Below, in pieces: positions 1 to 8,598 of a DNA stretch of 64,000 bases (its first letter is position 1; every line of letters starts with the position of its first letter). Below the pieces are notes generated by a model. It was given only the letters and a program-made list of their open reading frames with translations, was not told where the DNA came from and searched no databases. The DNA lies in contig NZ_JAIMID010000005.1 in assembly GCF_019966535.1 (NCBI RefSeq), positions 1-64,000 of the forward strand, read 5' to 3'. This stretch comes from Mesobacterium pallidum (GTDB lineage Bacteria > Pseudomonadota > Alphaproteobacteria > Rhodobacterales > Rhodobacteraceae). The position numbers and the translations under genes were made by a program.

Positions 1-56
1 ACGCGAACCTTCACGTTGTAGTCGATCACCCGCTTGACCGGTACCAGCACCTTCAT
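1..56 (-). CDS. etfB: Electron transfer flavoprotein subunit beta, N-terminal fragment
   Basis: Only the first 18 codons are inside the window; the gene runs off the left edge. The visible start, MKVLVPVKRVIDYNVKVR, is the strongly conserved N-terminus of EtfB. EtfB forms with EtfA the FAD/AMP-binding heterodimer that passes electrons from acyl-CoA dehydrogenases to ETF-quinone oxidoreductase. An in-frame ATG two codons upstream (position 62) is possible. A GGAG lies 9 bases before the ATG at 56 but only 3 before the other, so 56 is preferred. The cobalamin adenosyltransferase nearby is a common neighbour of etfBA in Rhodobacteraceae. Confidence 0.88.
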   Translation of the reverse strand, partial: MKVLVPVKRVIDYNVKVR

Positions 57-263
57 CAGCATGGACTCCCTTGGTTTGTCGGACCTGTCCCGGGACCCCG
101 GCCAGGCATCTCGCGGCGTTGATATAATCTTGCGCCGCGAGGCAACAGGCCAAAATCGACCCGTTAGCGCCAACCGACGCCGGGATTCGACATTTTCTTC
201 CATCCCGTGAAATGGCCTTGCTACGGTGAAAGTCCAGAAAGACGCCGATCAAGGAGATTTCAG

Positions 264-740
264 ATGAGTGATTCCCGCCCCGACCCCGAGATCGTGGAGG
301 CCGCGCCCCGGCTGATCGTTGCCACCAGCCGCGACTACACGATGGACACGCGCCACGAGATCCCGGCCCAGTTCCAGGGCTGGTTCGCAGCCGGCCACGA
401 GATCCCCGAGGCCGTGGGCGACGCGATCTTCGGCGTGTCCTATAATGCCGACGGCCAGGGCGCCTTCAGCTACGGTGTCGGTGTCGAGGTCGAGGGCCGG
501 CCCGCCACGCTGCCGGACGGCACCTGCATTCTGACCACCGCGAGCGGCCCGCACGCGGTGCTGCGGGTCTTCGGCCCCGTGACGGACCTGCCCGGAAATT
601 TCGACTGGCTTTTTAGCACCTGGATGCCGGAACACGGCAAGACCCCGCGCGCGGGCGCGGTGTTCGAGCGTTACCCGGACGATCCGCGCAACGGCCCGGA
701 CGGCATGGCCTACGAGATCTGGGCGCCGATCCAGCCCTAG
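264..740 (+). CDS. GyrI-like/AraC effector-binding domain protein
   Basis: A 158-residue soluble protein consisting almost entirely of a GyrI-like (SOUL/AraC effector-binding, small-molecule-binding) domain, without a DNA-binding part. Family members bind hydrophobic small molecules or act as stand-alone effector domains; the ligand here cannot be inferred. The start at 264 is chosen because AAGGAG sits 7 bases upstream; an upstream in-frame ATG at 207 has no such site and adds a low-complexity arginine-rich stretch. Its stop codon overlaps that of the convergent adenosyltransferase gene by two bases. Confidence 0.72.
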   Translation: MSDSRPDPEIVEAAPRLIVATSRDYTMDTRHEIPAQFQGWFAAGHEIPEAVGDAIFGVSYNADGQGAFSYGVGVEVEGRPATLPDGTCILTTASGPHAVLRVFGPVTDLPGNFDWLFSTWMPEHGKTPRAGAVFERYPDDPRNGPDGMAYEIWAPIQP

Positions 741-1309
741 CGGTTGGCGCCGGGGGTCCAGAGCACGTCGGCCTTTCCGGTGTCGTTCGCCATCCGCGCG
801 GCGCAGAAGAACCAGTCGCTGAGCCGGTTGAGGTAGGTCACGGCCACCGCGTTGATCGGCTCGGCCTCGGCCAGCTCGACCACCAGCCGCTCGGCCCGCC
901 GGGCCACGGTGCGGCAGACATGCAGATGCGCCGAAAGCTGCGCGCCCCCCGGCAGGATGAAGCTGCGCAGCGGCTCGAGCTGTCCGGTCATCGCGTCGAT
1001 TTCGGCCTCGAGCCGGTCGACCTGCGACTGCACCACGCGCAGGGCGGGGTAGTCGCGCTCGTGGTCCTTCTCCATCCCCGGGGTGCAGAGGTCCGCGCCA
1101 AGGTCGAAAAGGTCGTTCTGGATGCGGGTCAGCGCCTCGGCCGTCTCGTCGAGCGCCCCAAGACGCGCCACGCCGACAAAGGCGTTCAGTTCATCCACCG
1201 TGCCATAGGCCTGCGGCCGGGCGGAATGCTTGGGCACGCGGCTGCCGTCGCCCAGCGCCGTGTCGCCCTTGTCCCCGGTACGGGTGTAGATCTTGTTGAG
1301 AACGACCAT
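737..1309 (-). CDS. Cob(I)yrinic acid a,c-diamide adenosyltransferase, PduO type
   Basis: A 190-residue ATP:cob(I)alamin adenosyltransferase of the PduO family, which makes the 5'-deoxyadenosyl form of B12 used by mutases such as methylmalonyl-CoA and ethylmalonyl-CoA mutase. The N-terminal ATP-binding motif TRTGDKGDTALGDGSR is at residues 9-24, the conserved CRTVARRAER helix at 132-141 and NRLSDWFF at 161-168. A longer reading frame starts far upstream, but the family N-terminus (VVLNKIYTRTG) fixes the start at 1309. Two bases separate it from the small membrane protein upstream, so the two are probably co-transcribed. Confidence 0.93.
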   Translation of the reverse strand: MVVLNKIYTRTGDKGDTALGDGSRVPKHSARPQAYGTVDELNAFVGVARLGALDETAEALTRIQNDLFDLGADLCTPGMEKDHERDYPALRVVQSQVDRLEAEIDAMTGQLEPLRSFILPGGAQLSAHLHVCRTVARRAERLVVELAEAEPINAVAVTYLNRLSDWFFCAARMANDTGKADVLWTPGANR

Positions 1310-1311
1310 CC

Positions 1312-1515
1312 TCAGCCCCTCCGCACGAGAACGAAGACGAGGATCAGCACGACGGCCACCGCCTGCGCGATGATCCGCGCCTTCATCATCCGGTTGGACT
1401 TGATGGCGGCCTCCTTGGTGCCCTTGCCGAAATGGCTGATGCCGATCGCAAGGATGACCACCACGAAAAGGCAGGCGGCCGCGACGGCCAGGAACAGGGG
1501 ATCTTCGCGCAACAT
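1312..1515 (-). CDS. Twin transmembrane helix small protein
   Basis: A 67-residue inner-membrane protein with two predicted transmembrane helices (about residues 7-29 and 45-64) joined by a short basic loop containing FGKGTKEAAIKSNRMMKAR. It matches the alphaproteobacterial 'twin transmembrane helix small protein' family, related in arrangement to HIG1-domain proteins. No function is established that I can name. It lies immediately upstream of the cobalamin adenosyltransferase in what looks like one transcription unit. Confidence 0.85.
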   Translation of the reverse strand: MLREDPLFLAVAAACLFVVVILAIGISHFGKGTKEAAIKSNRMMKARIIAQAVAVVLILVFVLVRRG

Positions 1516-1610
1516 GGGGCAGGTCCGTTTCGGTCAGCGTTGGCGGCACCACATAGCCGGTCCCGGGCAAAAAGCGAACGGGCGATTTGGCGCGGGACGC
1601 ACCGGGCCTG

Positions 1611-2153
1611 TCAGCCCGTCGGCGCGCTCAGCAGGAAATCAGCCATCCAGCCCACGCGGCCCTCGGCGGTGCGCAGCTTGACCCAGCCGTCGCCGTTGTC
1701 GGACAGCACCTCGACCTGGTCGCCCTGTTCGAGCTTGGCCAGCACCGAGTAATCGCGCCCGGGGCCGTTGCGCATGTTCACGCGGGTCTTGGTGACCGTG
1801 CGCATGTCGCTGGGGGCGGCGGCCGCTTCCGCGGCGGGGCGGGTCAGGGTCGCGACCTTGTCCGCGTCAAGCTTGAGCGCGGCACTGTCGCTGACCACAG
1901 GCTTTTCGGCGGTCTCGTCGACGCTGAGAGAGGCCAGCGTCACCGCCGCGGCAGTCTGCTCGCTTGTCGGTTGCGGAGCCATCGTGACGCGTGGCGTGCT
2001 GGCCTGGGTGCTGACGACCGGCGTCGGGTCGATTTTCTTGATCTCGGCCAGCAGCGGTCTCGGCCGCTCGGGCGGCTGGAAATCGGCGCCGCCGCTGAGT
2101 TCGTAGAAACTCCAGGCCATGAACCCGAACGTCAGGAAAATGAAGCGCTTCAT
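1611..2153 (-). CDS. SH3 domain-containing protein
   Basis: A 180-residue protein with an N-terminal hydrophobic anchor (MKRFIFLTFGFMAWSFYEL), a long Pro/Ala/Thr-rich linker and a C-terminal bacterial SH3b domain from about residue 123 (NMRNGPGRDYSVLAKLEQG, then GWVKLRTAEGRVGWM). SH3b domains of this type usually bind cell-wall material in the periplasm; the exact role is unknown. An ATG 10 codons upstream exists, but the anchor begins properly at the ATG at 2153. Confidence 0.82.
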   Translation of the reverse strand: MKRFIFLTFGFMAWSFYELSGGADFQPPERPRPLLAEIKKIDPTPVVSTQASTPRVTMAPQPTSEQTAAAVTLASLSVDETAEKPVVSDSAALKLDADKVATLTRPAAEAAAAPSDMRTVTKTRVNMRNGPGRDYSVLAKLEQGDQVEVLSDNGDGWVKLRTAEGRVGWMADFLLSAPTG

Positions 2154-2370
2154 ACCACGCACCCCCCAGTTAAACCGACCCACGCGCCGAAGGCGCGCGC
2201 CTCGCGGCAGCAGCTTCCGGTCGGCAAGATCATGCTATCATCATTTGACATGTTCGTGAAACGGGTAGACGTGCGGAAAAGTTCCCCGTTTTCCGAACGT
2301 GACCGCAATGCAACTGCACGATGTGCTGTTGCCGCTTGAGGCCCTGCACCGGCGCGGGTACACAGCATCT

Positions 2371-4674
2371 ATGACCAAAGACGCCGAAGACCCCAACATG
2401 GATGGACAGATCATCGCCGAGCCGCTGCGCCGCGCGATCGGTGACCGCTATCTGACCTATGCGCTGAGCACGATCATGCACCGGGCGCTGCCCGATGCGC
2501 GCGACGGGCTCAAGCCCGTGCACCGGCGAATCCTCTACGCGATGCGCGAACTACGGCTGTCGCCGACCGGGCGATTCCGCAAGTCGTCCAAGATCTCGGG
2601 CGACGTGATGGGCAACTATCACCCGCATGGCGACGTCGCGATCTACGACGCGATGGCGCGGCTCGCGCAGGATTTCAACGTCCGCTACCCGCTGGTCGAC
2701 GGGCAGGGCAACTTTGGCAACATCGACGGCGACAACCCCGCCGCCAGCCGATACACCGAGGCGCGCCTGACCATCGTCGCCGAGGCGATGCTGCAGGGGC
2801 TCGACGAGAACTCGGTCGATTTCCGCGACAATTACGACGGCACGATGACCGAGCCGGTCGTGCTGCCCACGACCTTCCCGAACCTGCTGGCCAACGGGTC
2901 CTCGGGCATCGCGGTCGGCATGGCGACGAACATCCCGCCGCACAACGTCAGCGAGCTGGTCGATGCCTGCCAGCACCTAATCAAGGTGCCCGACGCGCGC
3001 GACGACACGCTGCTGAACTATGTGCCCGGCCCCGATTTCCCGACCGGCGGCATCCTGGTCGAGCCGCGCGAGAACATCGCGCAGGCCTACCGAACGGGCC
3101 GCGGGTCGTTCCGCCTGCGCTGCAAGTACGAGGTCGAGGACCTGGGCCGCGGCCAGTGGCAGATCGTGGTCACGGAAATCCCCTACCAGGTGCAGAAATC
3201 CAAGCTGGTCGAAAAGATCGCCGAGCTGATCCAGACCAAGAAGATCCCGATCCTTGGCGACGTGCGCGACGAAAGCGCCGACGACATCCGCCTGATCCTC
3301 GAGCCCAAGTCCAAGAACGTGGACCCCGAGGTGCTGATGAACCTGATGTACCGCAACTCGGATCTCGAGACGCGGTTCAGCCTGAACATGAACGTGCTGA
3401 TCGACGGCGTGACGCCCAAGGTCTGTTCGCTCAAGGAAGTGCTGCGCGCCTTCCTCGACTTCCGCCGCGAGGTGCTGCTGCGCCGCTCCAAGCACCGGAT
3501 GGAAAAGATCGACCACCGCCTCGAGGTGCTGGAAGGGCTCATCATCGCCTTCCTCAACCTCGACCGCGTGATCGACATCATCCGCTACGACGACGAGCCC
3601 AAGGCGGCGCTGATGCGCGAAAACTGGGGCCGCGAATTCACCCGCGCCATGTCCGAGGCCGATTACATCCCGCCCCCGCCGGGCGACGGTGAGCTGAGCG
3701 AGGTCCAGGTCGAGGCGATCCTGAACATGCGCCTCCGCTCGCTGCGCCGTCTCGAAGAGATGGAGCTGTTGCGCGAGCAGAACGCGCTGATGGAGGAACG
3801 CCAGGGCCTCGAGGACCTGCTGGACAGCGAGGGCCTGCAATGGGACCGCATCAGCGAAGAGCTGAAGGCGACCAAGAAGGCGTTTGGCAAGGATTACCAC
3901 AACGGCCAGCGCCTGACGGCCTTTGCCGAGGCGGTCGAGGTCGAGGATGTCCCGCTCGAGGCGATGATCGAGCGCGAGCCGATCACCGTGGTCGTGTCGC
4001 AGATGGGCTGGGTCCGGGCGATGAACGGCCATATCGACCTCAGCCGCGAGCTGAAGTTCCGCGACGGTGACGGCCCGCGCTTCCAGTTCCATGCCGAGAC
4101 GACGGACCGGCTGCTGGTCTTTGGCTCGAACGGGCGATTCTACACGGTCTCGGCCGCGAACCTGCCCGGCGGGCGCGGCATGGGCGAGCCGCTGCGCCTG
4201 ATGGTCGACCTGCCGAACGAGGCGCAGATCGTCGAGATCCTGCGCCATCAGCCGGGGCGCAAGCTGCTGCTGGCCTCCTCGGCGGGCGACGGCTTCATCG
4301 TGCCCGAGGACGAGGTGATCGCCCAGACCCGCGCCGGCAAGCAGGCGCTGAACGTCAAGGAAGACGTGCGCGCCAGGGTCTGCAAGCCGGTGACCGGCGA
4401 CGCGGTGGCCGTGGTGGGCGACAACCGCAAGGTGCTGGTCTTCATGCAGGACGAGCTGCCCGAGATGACCCGGGGCAAGGGCGTCCGGTTGCAAAAGTAC
4501 AAGGACGGGGGCCTGAGCGATGCCACGACCTTCACCCTGGCAGAAGGCCTCTCCTGGCGCGACCCCGCCGGACGAACCCGTACCGAATCCGCACTCGATG
4601 AGTGGATCGGCAAGCGGGCCGGAAGCGGACGCATGGCCCCCCGCGGCTTCCCCCGCGACAACACATTCACCTGA
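2371..4674 (+). CDS. parC: DNA topoisomerase IV subunit A
   Basis: A 767-residue ParC, the breakage-reunion subunit of topoisomerase IV, which decatenates daughter chromosomes together with ParE. The N-terminal domain carries [20 protein letters not shown] and [14 protein letters not shown]. The active-site tyrosine is Tyr128 in the context [10 protein letters not shown] shortened beta-pinwheel C-terminal domain follows. Length and the absence of a GyrA box (QRRGGKG) favour ParC over GyrA. The ATG at 2371 fits ParC N-termini; an earlier in-frame start at 2299 adds 24 unconserved residues. Its 3' end overlaps the start of the next gene, and three in-frame TGA codons follow one another at 12-base spacing. 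Confidence 0.95.
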   Translation: MTKDAEDPNMDGQIIAEPLRRAIGDRYLTYALSTIMHRALPDARDGLKPVHRRILYAMRELRLSPTGRFRKSSKISGDVMGNYHPHGDVAIYDAMARLAQDFNVRYPLVDGQGNFGNIDGDNPAASRYTEARLTIVAEAMLQGLDENSVDFRDNYDGTMTEPVVLPTTFPNLLANGSSGIAVGMATNIPPHNVSELVDACQHLIKVPDARDDTLLNYVPGPDFPTGGILVEPRENIAQAYRTGRGSFRLRCKYEVEDLGRGQWQIVVTEIPYQVQKSKLVEKIAELIQTKKIPILGDVRDESADDIRLILEPKSKNVDPEVLMNLMYRNSDLETRFSLNMNVLIDGVTPKVCSLKEVLRAFLDFRREVLLRRSKHRMEKIDHRLEVLEGLIIAFLNLDRVIDIIRYDDEPKAALMRENWGREFTRAMSEADYIPPPPGDGELSEVQVEAILNMRLRSLRRLEEMELLREQNALMEERQGLEDLLDSEGLQWDRISEELKATKKAFGKDYHNGQRLTAFAEAVEVEDVPLEAMIEREPITVVVSQMGWVRAMNGHIDLSRELKFRDGDGPRFQFHAETTDRLLVFGSNGRFYTVSAANLPGGRGMGEPLRLMVDLPNEAQIVEILRHQPGRKLLLASSAGDGFIVPEDEVIAQTRAGKQALNVKEDVRARVCKPVTGDAVAVVGDNRKVLVFMQDELPEMTRGKGVRLQKYKDGGLSDATTFTLAEGLSWRDPAGRTRTESALDEWIGKRAGSGRMAPRGFPRDNTFT

Positions 4675-5938
4675 TCGGGCACCTGACCGGGCACCTGACC
4701 GGGTCCACAGCGGCAATTTCGTCGGCAAGCGGGCGGGGCTGTTCGGCCTCGCCTTCCGCACCAGCCTGCTGACGGTCCTGACGCTTGGGATCTACCGCTT
4801 CTGGATGAAGACGCGGCTCAGGCGCTGGTACTGGTCGGGCGTGCGGGTCGGCGGTTACCCGCTGGAATATTTCGGCGATCCGCTGGAAAAGCTGCTGGGT
4901 TTCCTGATCGCGGTCGCCTTCCTGGCCTTCTACATCGGCATCGTGAACCTCGTGCTGATGTTCGCCAGCTTCTCGCTGGTGCAAAGCAACTGGGCCGCCT
5001 ATGCGACCAGTTTCGCCGGCCTCGTGCCGCTGTGGTTCTACGCCCAGTACCGGGCGCGGCGCTACGTGGTCGGCCGCACCGCCTGGCGCGGCATCCGCTT
5101 TTCGCTGGACCCCGGCGCCTGGGGCTATGCCTGGCGGGCGCTGGTGCATTGGGCGATCACGATCGTGACGCTGGGCCTGCTGTGGCCGCGCATGACCTTC
5201 TGGTTGGAAAAGTACAAGACAGATCGGACGTCCTGGGGCGATCACCGCCTGACCCAGGGTGGCCGCTGGACCATGCTGATCCGGCCCGCGCTGATCCTCT
5301 ACGTCGGCGCGCTGAGCACCGCTGCGCTGACCGCCTGGCTGTTCTGGCTCAACCCCACCCTGGCCGCCATCGGGCAGATTGGCCCGGACGTACCCGATGA
5401 TCCGGAGCTCTTGCGCGGTGGCGTGAACTGGGTCGGGCAATTCCTGCTCTACATCCCGCTTGGCCTGCTGATGGGTTACGGCGCGCTGCATTACCGGGTC
5501 AGAAGCCGCGGCATCCTCGCCAGCCACAAGACCGCGGACGGGCTGTCGCTGAAATCGCAGCCCGAACCGACCTGGGTGCTGGGCATCTACGTGCTGGGCG
5601 CGCTGCTGATGGGGCTGTGCCTGATCGTGCCGCTGGTGCTGTTCGTCATGTTCCTTGGCGGCGTGCTAGCTACGGGCGGACCCGAGGTGCTGATCGCCAT
5701 GGGCAAACTGCCCGACTGGCTGCTGCTGATCGCCGGGGGCCTGGTCTATTTCAGCTTCTTCCTGTTCTGGTCGACCCTGAACCACGTACTGATCGCCATG
5801 CCGATCTGGGCGCACTACGCGCAGACGACGACACTTTACGCGGACGAGGAGTTCGCCGCCGTCCACCAGGGCCGCCACGACCGCTTTGACGAGGCCGAGG
5901 GCTTTGCCGAGGCACTGGACGTGGGGGCCGCCATATGA
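4598..5938 (+). CDS. DUF898 family (YjgN-like) integral membrane protein
   Basis: A polytopic inner-membrane protein of the DUF898/YjgN family, about 446 residues from this start. Typical family sequence begins at GNFVGKRAGLFGLAF and runs through LLTVLTLGIYRFWMKTRLRR, followed by several hydrophobic helices. The function of the family is unknown. The start is uncertain: ATGs at 4520 and 4598 both lie inside parC, and no good start follows the parC stop. The N-terminal tail before the family domain is low complexity and includes [11 protein letters not shown] from a 12-base tandem repeat. It overlaps the following M48 protease gene by four bases (ATGA), implying translational coupling. Confidence 0.85.
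   Translation: MSGSASGPEADAWPPAASPATTHSPDRAPDRAPDRVHSGNFVGKRAGLFGLAFRTSLLTVLTLGIYRFWMKTRLRRWYWSGVRVGGYPLEYFGDPLEKLLGFLIAVAFLAFYIGIVNLVLMFASFSLVQSNWAAYATSFAGLVPLWFYAQYRARRYVVGRTAWRGIRFSLDPGAWGYAWRALVHWAITIVTLGLLWPRMTFWLEKYKTDRTSWGDHRLTQGGRWTMLIRPALILYVGALSTAALTAWLFWLNPTLAAIGQIGPDVPDDPELLRGGVNWVGQFLLYIPLGLLMGYGALHYRVRSRGILASHKTADGLSLKSQPEPTWVLGIYVLGALLMGLCLIVPLVLFVMFLGGVLATGGPEVLIAMGKLPDWLLLIAGGLVYFSFFLFWSTLNHVLIAMPIWAHYAQTTTLYADEEFAAVHQGRHDRFDEAEGFAEALDVGAAI
4668..4703 (+). repeat. Three tandem copies of a 12-base unit at the parC stop
   Basis: Three head-to-tail units (CACCTGATCGGG, then CACCTGACCGGG twice) span the parC stop codon. In the parC frame each unit carries a TGA, so three stops follow in series. 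In the overlapping frame the units encode [11 protein letters not shown] in the N-terminal tail of the DUF898 protein. Seen directly in the sequence; probably slipped-strand expansion. Confidence 0.9.
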
Positions 5939-7068
5939 CCTGGGCCGGCACCACCATCCGCGTCGGTCCGGGGGCCCAGGCCTTTCGCGCCAACGGGCAT
6001 TTCTTCGACGGCCAGACAGCCCGGGCCGAGGCCGTGCGCCTGACCATCGACGAGGTGACCGAGCGGCTGATCATCACCCGCCCGGACGGAACGGAAGTGC
6101 GCTGGCCGCTGTCGCTGATCCGCCGTGTCGGCGACCAGGCGCGGAACGACATCCTCGTGTTCCGGTCGCGCGACAACCCGGCGGCGCGACTGATGATGGA
6201 CGAGCCCTCGCTGATCCCGCGCTGCCCGAACCTTGGCAAGCGCAGCCGCGGCATCAGCCGGATGCGGATCGCGAAATGGGGCGCGGCAGCCATGGGGTCG
6301 GTCGCGCTGATCGTGCTGGTGCTGGTGCCGATCATGGCCGACCAGCTGGCCCGCTTCATCCCCCCCGAGGGCGAACGCGCCCTTGGCGAGGCGACGCTGG
6401 GCCAGATCCGCTCTGCGCTGGATGAAAGCGGGCTGGGCGAAGTGCCCTTCTGCGAAGCCTCGGAGGGCCTGGCCGCTGTCGAAAAGATGCGCCGTCGCCT
6501 GCAGGCCGCAACCGACACGGAGGTGACCCTGTCGATCCACGTGCTCGACCACGACATGGTCAACGCCTTCGCCCTGCCCGGCGGCTACGTGGTCTTCTTC
6601 CGCGGGCTGATCGAGGCCGCCGATACGCCCGAGGAGATGGCCTCGGTCATGGCGCACGAGATCGGCCATGTGGTCAGCCGCGACCCCACCCGCCACGCGC
6701 TGCGTTCCGCCGGGTCGATCGGGGTGCTGGGGCTGGTCTTCGGGGATTTCGCCGGAGGCGCGCTGGTGCTGTTCCTCGCCGAACGGCTGATCCAGGCGGA
6801 GTATTCGCGCGAGGCCGAAGCCGCAGCGGATGTCTTCGCCCACGGCGTGATGGAACGCGCGGGCATCCCGCCGTCCTCCATGGGCACGTTCTTTCAGAAG
6901 CTGCTGGACCGCTACGGCGACGCCGAGGGGATCATGGCGCATTTCCTGTCGCACCCGCAGTTGGCCGACCGGATCGTGGCCGCCGCCGAGGCCGCGCCGG
7001 ACGTCGAACTGACGGACCCGATCCTGACCGACGCGGAATGGCAGTCCGTCAAACGGATGTGCCGCTAG
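5935..7068 (+). CDS. M48 family zinc metallopeptidase, membrane anchored
   Basis: A 377-residue M48 (Ste24/HtpX-superfamily) protease. About 115 N-terminal residues resemble a small PH-like domain, then one transmembrane helix (about 117-138) leads into the peptidase domain. The zinc motif HEIGH is at residues 241-245 and the third ligand is expected in EAEAAADVFAHG. It is therefore likely active, with the catalytic domain probably in the periplasm, where relatives cut damaged or outer-membrane proteins. The gene overlaps the DUF898 gene by four bases, so the two products probably work together. Its 3' end is followed by a palindromic repeat element. Confidence 0.88.
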   Translation: MTWAGTTIRVGPGAQAFRANGHFFDGQTARAEAVRLTIDEVTERLIITRPDGTEVRWPLSLIRRVGDQARNDILVFRSRDNPAARLMMDEPSLIPRCPNLGKRSRGISRMRIAKWGAAAMGSVALIVLVLVPIMADQLARFIPPEGERALGEATLGQIRSALDESGLGEVPFCEASEGLAAVEKMRRRLQAATDTEVTLSIHVLDHDMVNAFALPGGYVVFFRGLIEAADTPEEMASVMAHEIGHVVSRDPTRHALRSAGSIGVLGLVFGDFAGGALVLFLAERLIQAEYSREAEAAADVFAHGVMERAGIPPSSMGTFFQKLLDRYGDAEGIMAHFLSHPQLADRIVAAAEAAPDVELTDPILTDAEWQSVKRMCR

Positions 7069-7082
7069 GCCGGAGGTCGGAA

Positions 7083-7216
7083 AGGGGGCCTTGCCCCCTC
7101 GCCCGTTCCGGGCTCACCCCCAAGGTATTTGGAAAACAATGAAGGTACAGGTCGTCTGCACTTCATTGTTTCTGAAATACCTTCCGGGGGGTTTGGGGGG
7201 CAGACAGCCCCCCAAG
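7083..7216. repeat. Composite palindromic repeat, copy R1
   Basis: Lies between the convergent M48 and dgcN genes. A G-rich hairpin (GGGGGC-CTT-GCCCCC) is followed by an inverted repeat whose arms read AAGGTATTTGGAAAACAATG-AAG and, on the other side, CTTCATTGTTTCTGAAATAC-CTT (three mismatches). A second G-rich hairpin (TTGGGGGGC-AGACA-GCCCCCCAA) ends it. The same architecture recurs at 13.1, 19.8, 30.7 and 33.8 kb. It could serve as a bidirectional terminator. Confidence 0.8.
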
Positions 7217-7266
7217 GCCTGCGTGGTGAGACGCATACCAACATGTGTGCGAAGCAGGCCGCGGGA

Positions 7267-8268
7267 TCAGAGCGCGGCGAGGGCGTCCACCAGCGGGCCT
7301 GCGCCAAAACGGTAGGGATCGGTGGCCGGCAGGTCCATGCGGGCCGAGACCTTGGCCAGGTAGCCGCGCGCTTCGTCCTCGCCCAGGCCCGCCGTGTTGA
7401 CCGCAATGCCGACGACCTTGCAGTCGGGGTTGGCGACCTGCGCCAATTGCAGCGCCATGTCGCGCACGGCTTCCAGAGAAGGCAGTTTGTAGCCCGGCAG
7501 GCCGCGCATGTGTTCGCGGGTCGGCTCGTGGCACAGCACCAGCGCATCGGGCTGGCCGCCATGGATCAGCGCCAGGGTCACGCCCGAATAGGAGACGTGA
7601 AACAGGCTGCCCTGCCCCTCGATGATGTCCCAGTGGTCGGGGTCGTTGTCGGGCGTCAGCCATTCGATTGACCCGGCCATGAAATCCGCGATCACCGCGT
7701 CCAGCGGCACGCCGTCGCCGGTGATCAGGATGCCGGTCTGGCCGGTGGCGCGGAAGGTCGATTTCATCCCCCGCTCGCGCATCTCGGCATCGACCGCCAG
7801 CGCCGTGTACATCTTGCCGACCGAGCAATCGGTGCCCACGGCCAGCATCCGCTTGCCGGTGCGCTTCTCGCCGTTGGCGATGGGGTACTTGACCGTCGGG
7901 ATGCGCACGTCGTGCAGCTTGCGTCCGCAGGCCTCGGCCACGGCCACCAGGTCGGGCTCTTCGCGCAGCAGGTTGTGCAGGCCCGAGGCGAGGTCGAACC
8001 CTTCCTCGAGCGCGGCGACCAGCACTTTCTTCCAGGCGGCAGAGATGACGCCGCCCCGGTTCGCGACGCCGATCACCAGGGTCTTGGCACCGGCGGCCTT
8101 GGCCTCTGCCAGGTCCATGTCGGGCAGCTTGAGGTCGGCCTTGCAGCCCTCCATCCGGAACTGCGCAATGGCATTCTCGGGGCGCCAGTCCTTGATCCCC
8201 TGGGCCACCTTGGCGGCCAGCGGGTCGGGGGCATCGCCGAGGAAAAGCAGGTACGGGGTCTCGATCAT
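7267..8268 (-). CDS. dgcN: DgcN-family (DUF1611) protein, probable N-acetyltransferase of D-glutamate catabolism
   Basis: A 333-residue member of the DUF1611 family. It carries a P-loop-like GTDCSVGKM at residues 145-153, followed by a nucleotide-binding C-terminal domain with EGQGSLFH and ALVLCHEPTREHMRG. Family members named DgcN act with DgcA in D-amino-acid (D-glutamate) use in marine bacteria. That assignment rests on family resemblance only, and no dgcA is adjacent here, which is unusual. The ATG at 8268 has AAGGAG six bases upstream. It is transcribed divergently from malyl-CoA lyase and ends near repeat R1. Confidence 0.78.
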   Translation of the reverse strand: MIETPYLLFLGDAPDPLAAKVAQGIKDWRPENAIAQFRMEGCKADLKLPDMDLAEAKAAGAKTLVIGVANRGGVISAAWKKVLVAALEEGFDLASGLHNLLREEPDLVAVAEACGRKLHDVRIPTVKYPIANGEKRTGKRMLAVGTDCSVGKMYTALAVDAEMRERGMKSTFRATGQTGILITGDGVPLDAVIADFMAGSIEWLTPDNDPDHWDIIEGQGSLFHVSYSGVTLALIHGGQPDALVLCHEPTREHMRGLPGYKLPSLEAVRDMALQLAQVANPDCKVVGIAVNTAGLGEDEARGYLAKVSARMDLPATDPYRFGAGPLVDALAAL

Positions 8269-8598
8269 GGCAGGCTCCTTGTGTCTCGGTATCTGCGCAA
8301 AGGCTAGCGCGCCCGGCCCGCAAAGCGATTCCGATTTTGCAGGCGCAGCAGGGGTGCCTGCGAAGAAATCCGCGCCCGTCGGCAGATCTGCACAAGAAAT
8401 TGCCGGCCCGCGCAAATCCGGCGACGCGTTCCTGTCGTCCGGGGGCGCCTGCGCGGGATCCCTTGGGTCATCCTGCATGGCACCTTTGGCCCGGCGCCGC
8501 AGCGCAGAAATGGCTTGCGTGCTGCAGCGCAATTTCCTAACCCCTAAGCCAGTCACAACGAAACATCATTGCGCCACCCCTGCATCAAGGAGCCACCC
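8269..8598. promoter_or_regulatory. Divergent intergenic region between dgcN and malyl-CoA lyase
   Basis: About 330 bases with no convincing gene. It must hold the promoters of both divergent genes. Two short dyads are visible: GCAGGC-N11-GCCTGC at 8339-8361 and TTGCG-N8-CGCAA at 8515-8532, the second about 65 bases before the malyl-CoA lyase start. They are candidate operators only. Ribosome-binding AAGGAG sites occur next to both start codons. Confidence 0.4.

Noticed and set aside
2977..4761. 594-codon open frame opposite parC
   Set aside because: Shadow frame; the plus-strand ParC reading is unequivocal.
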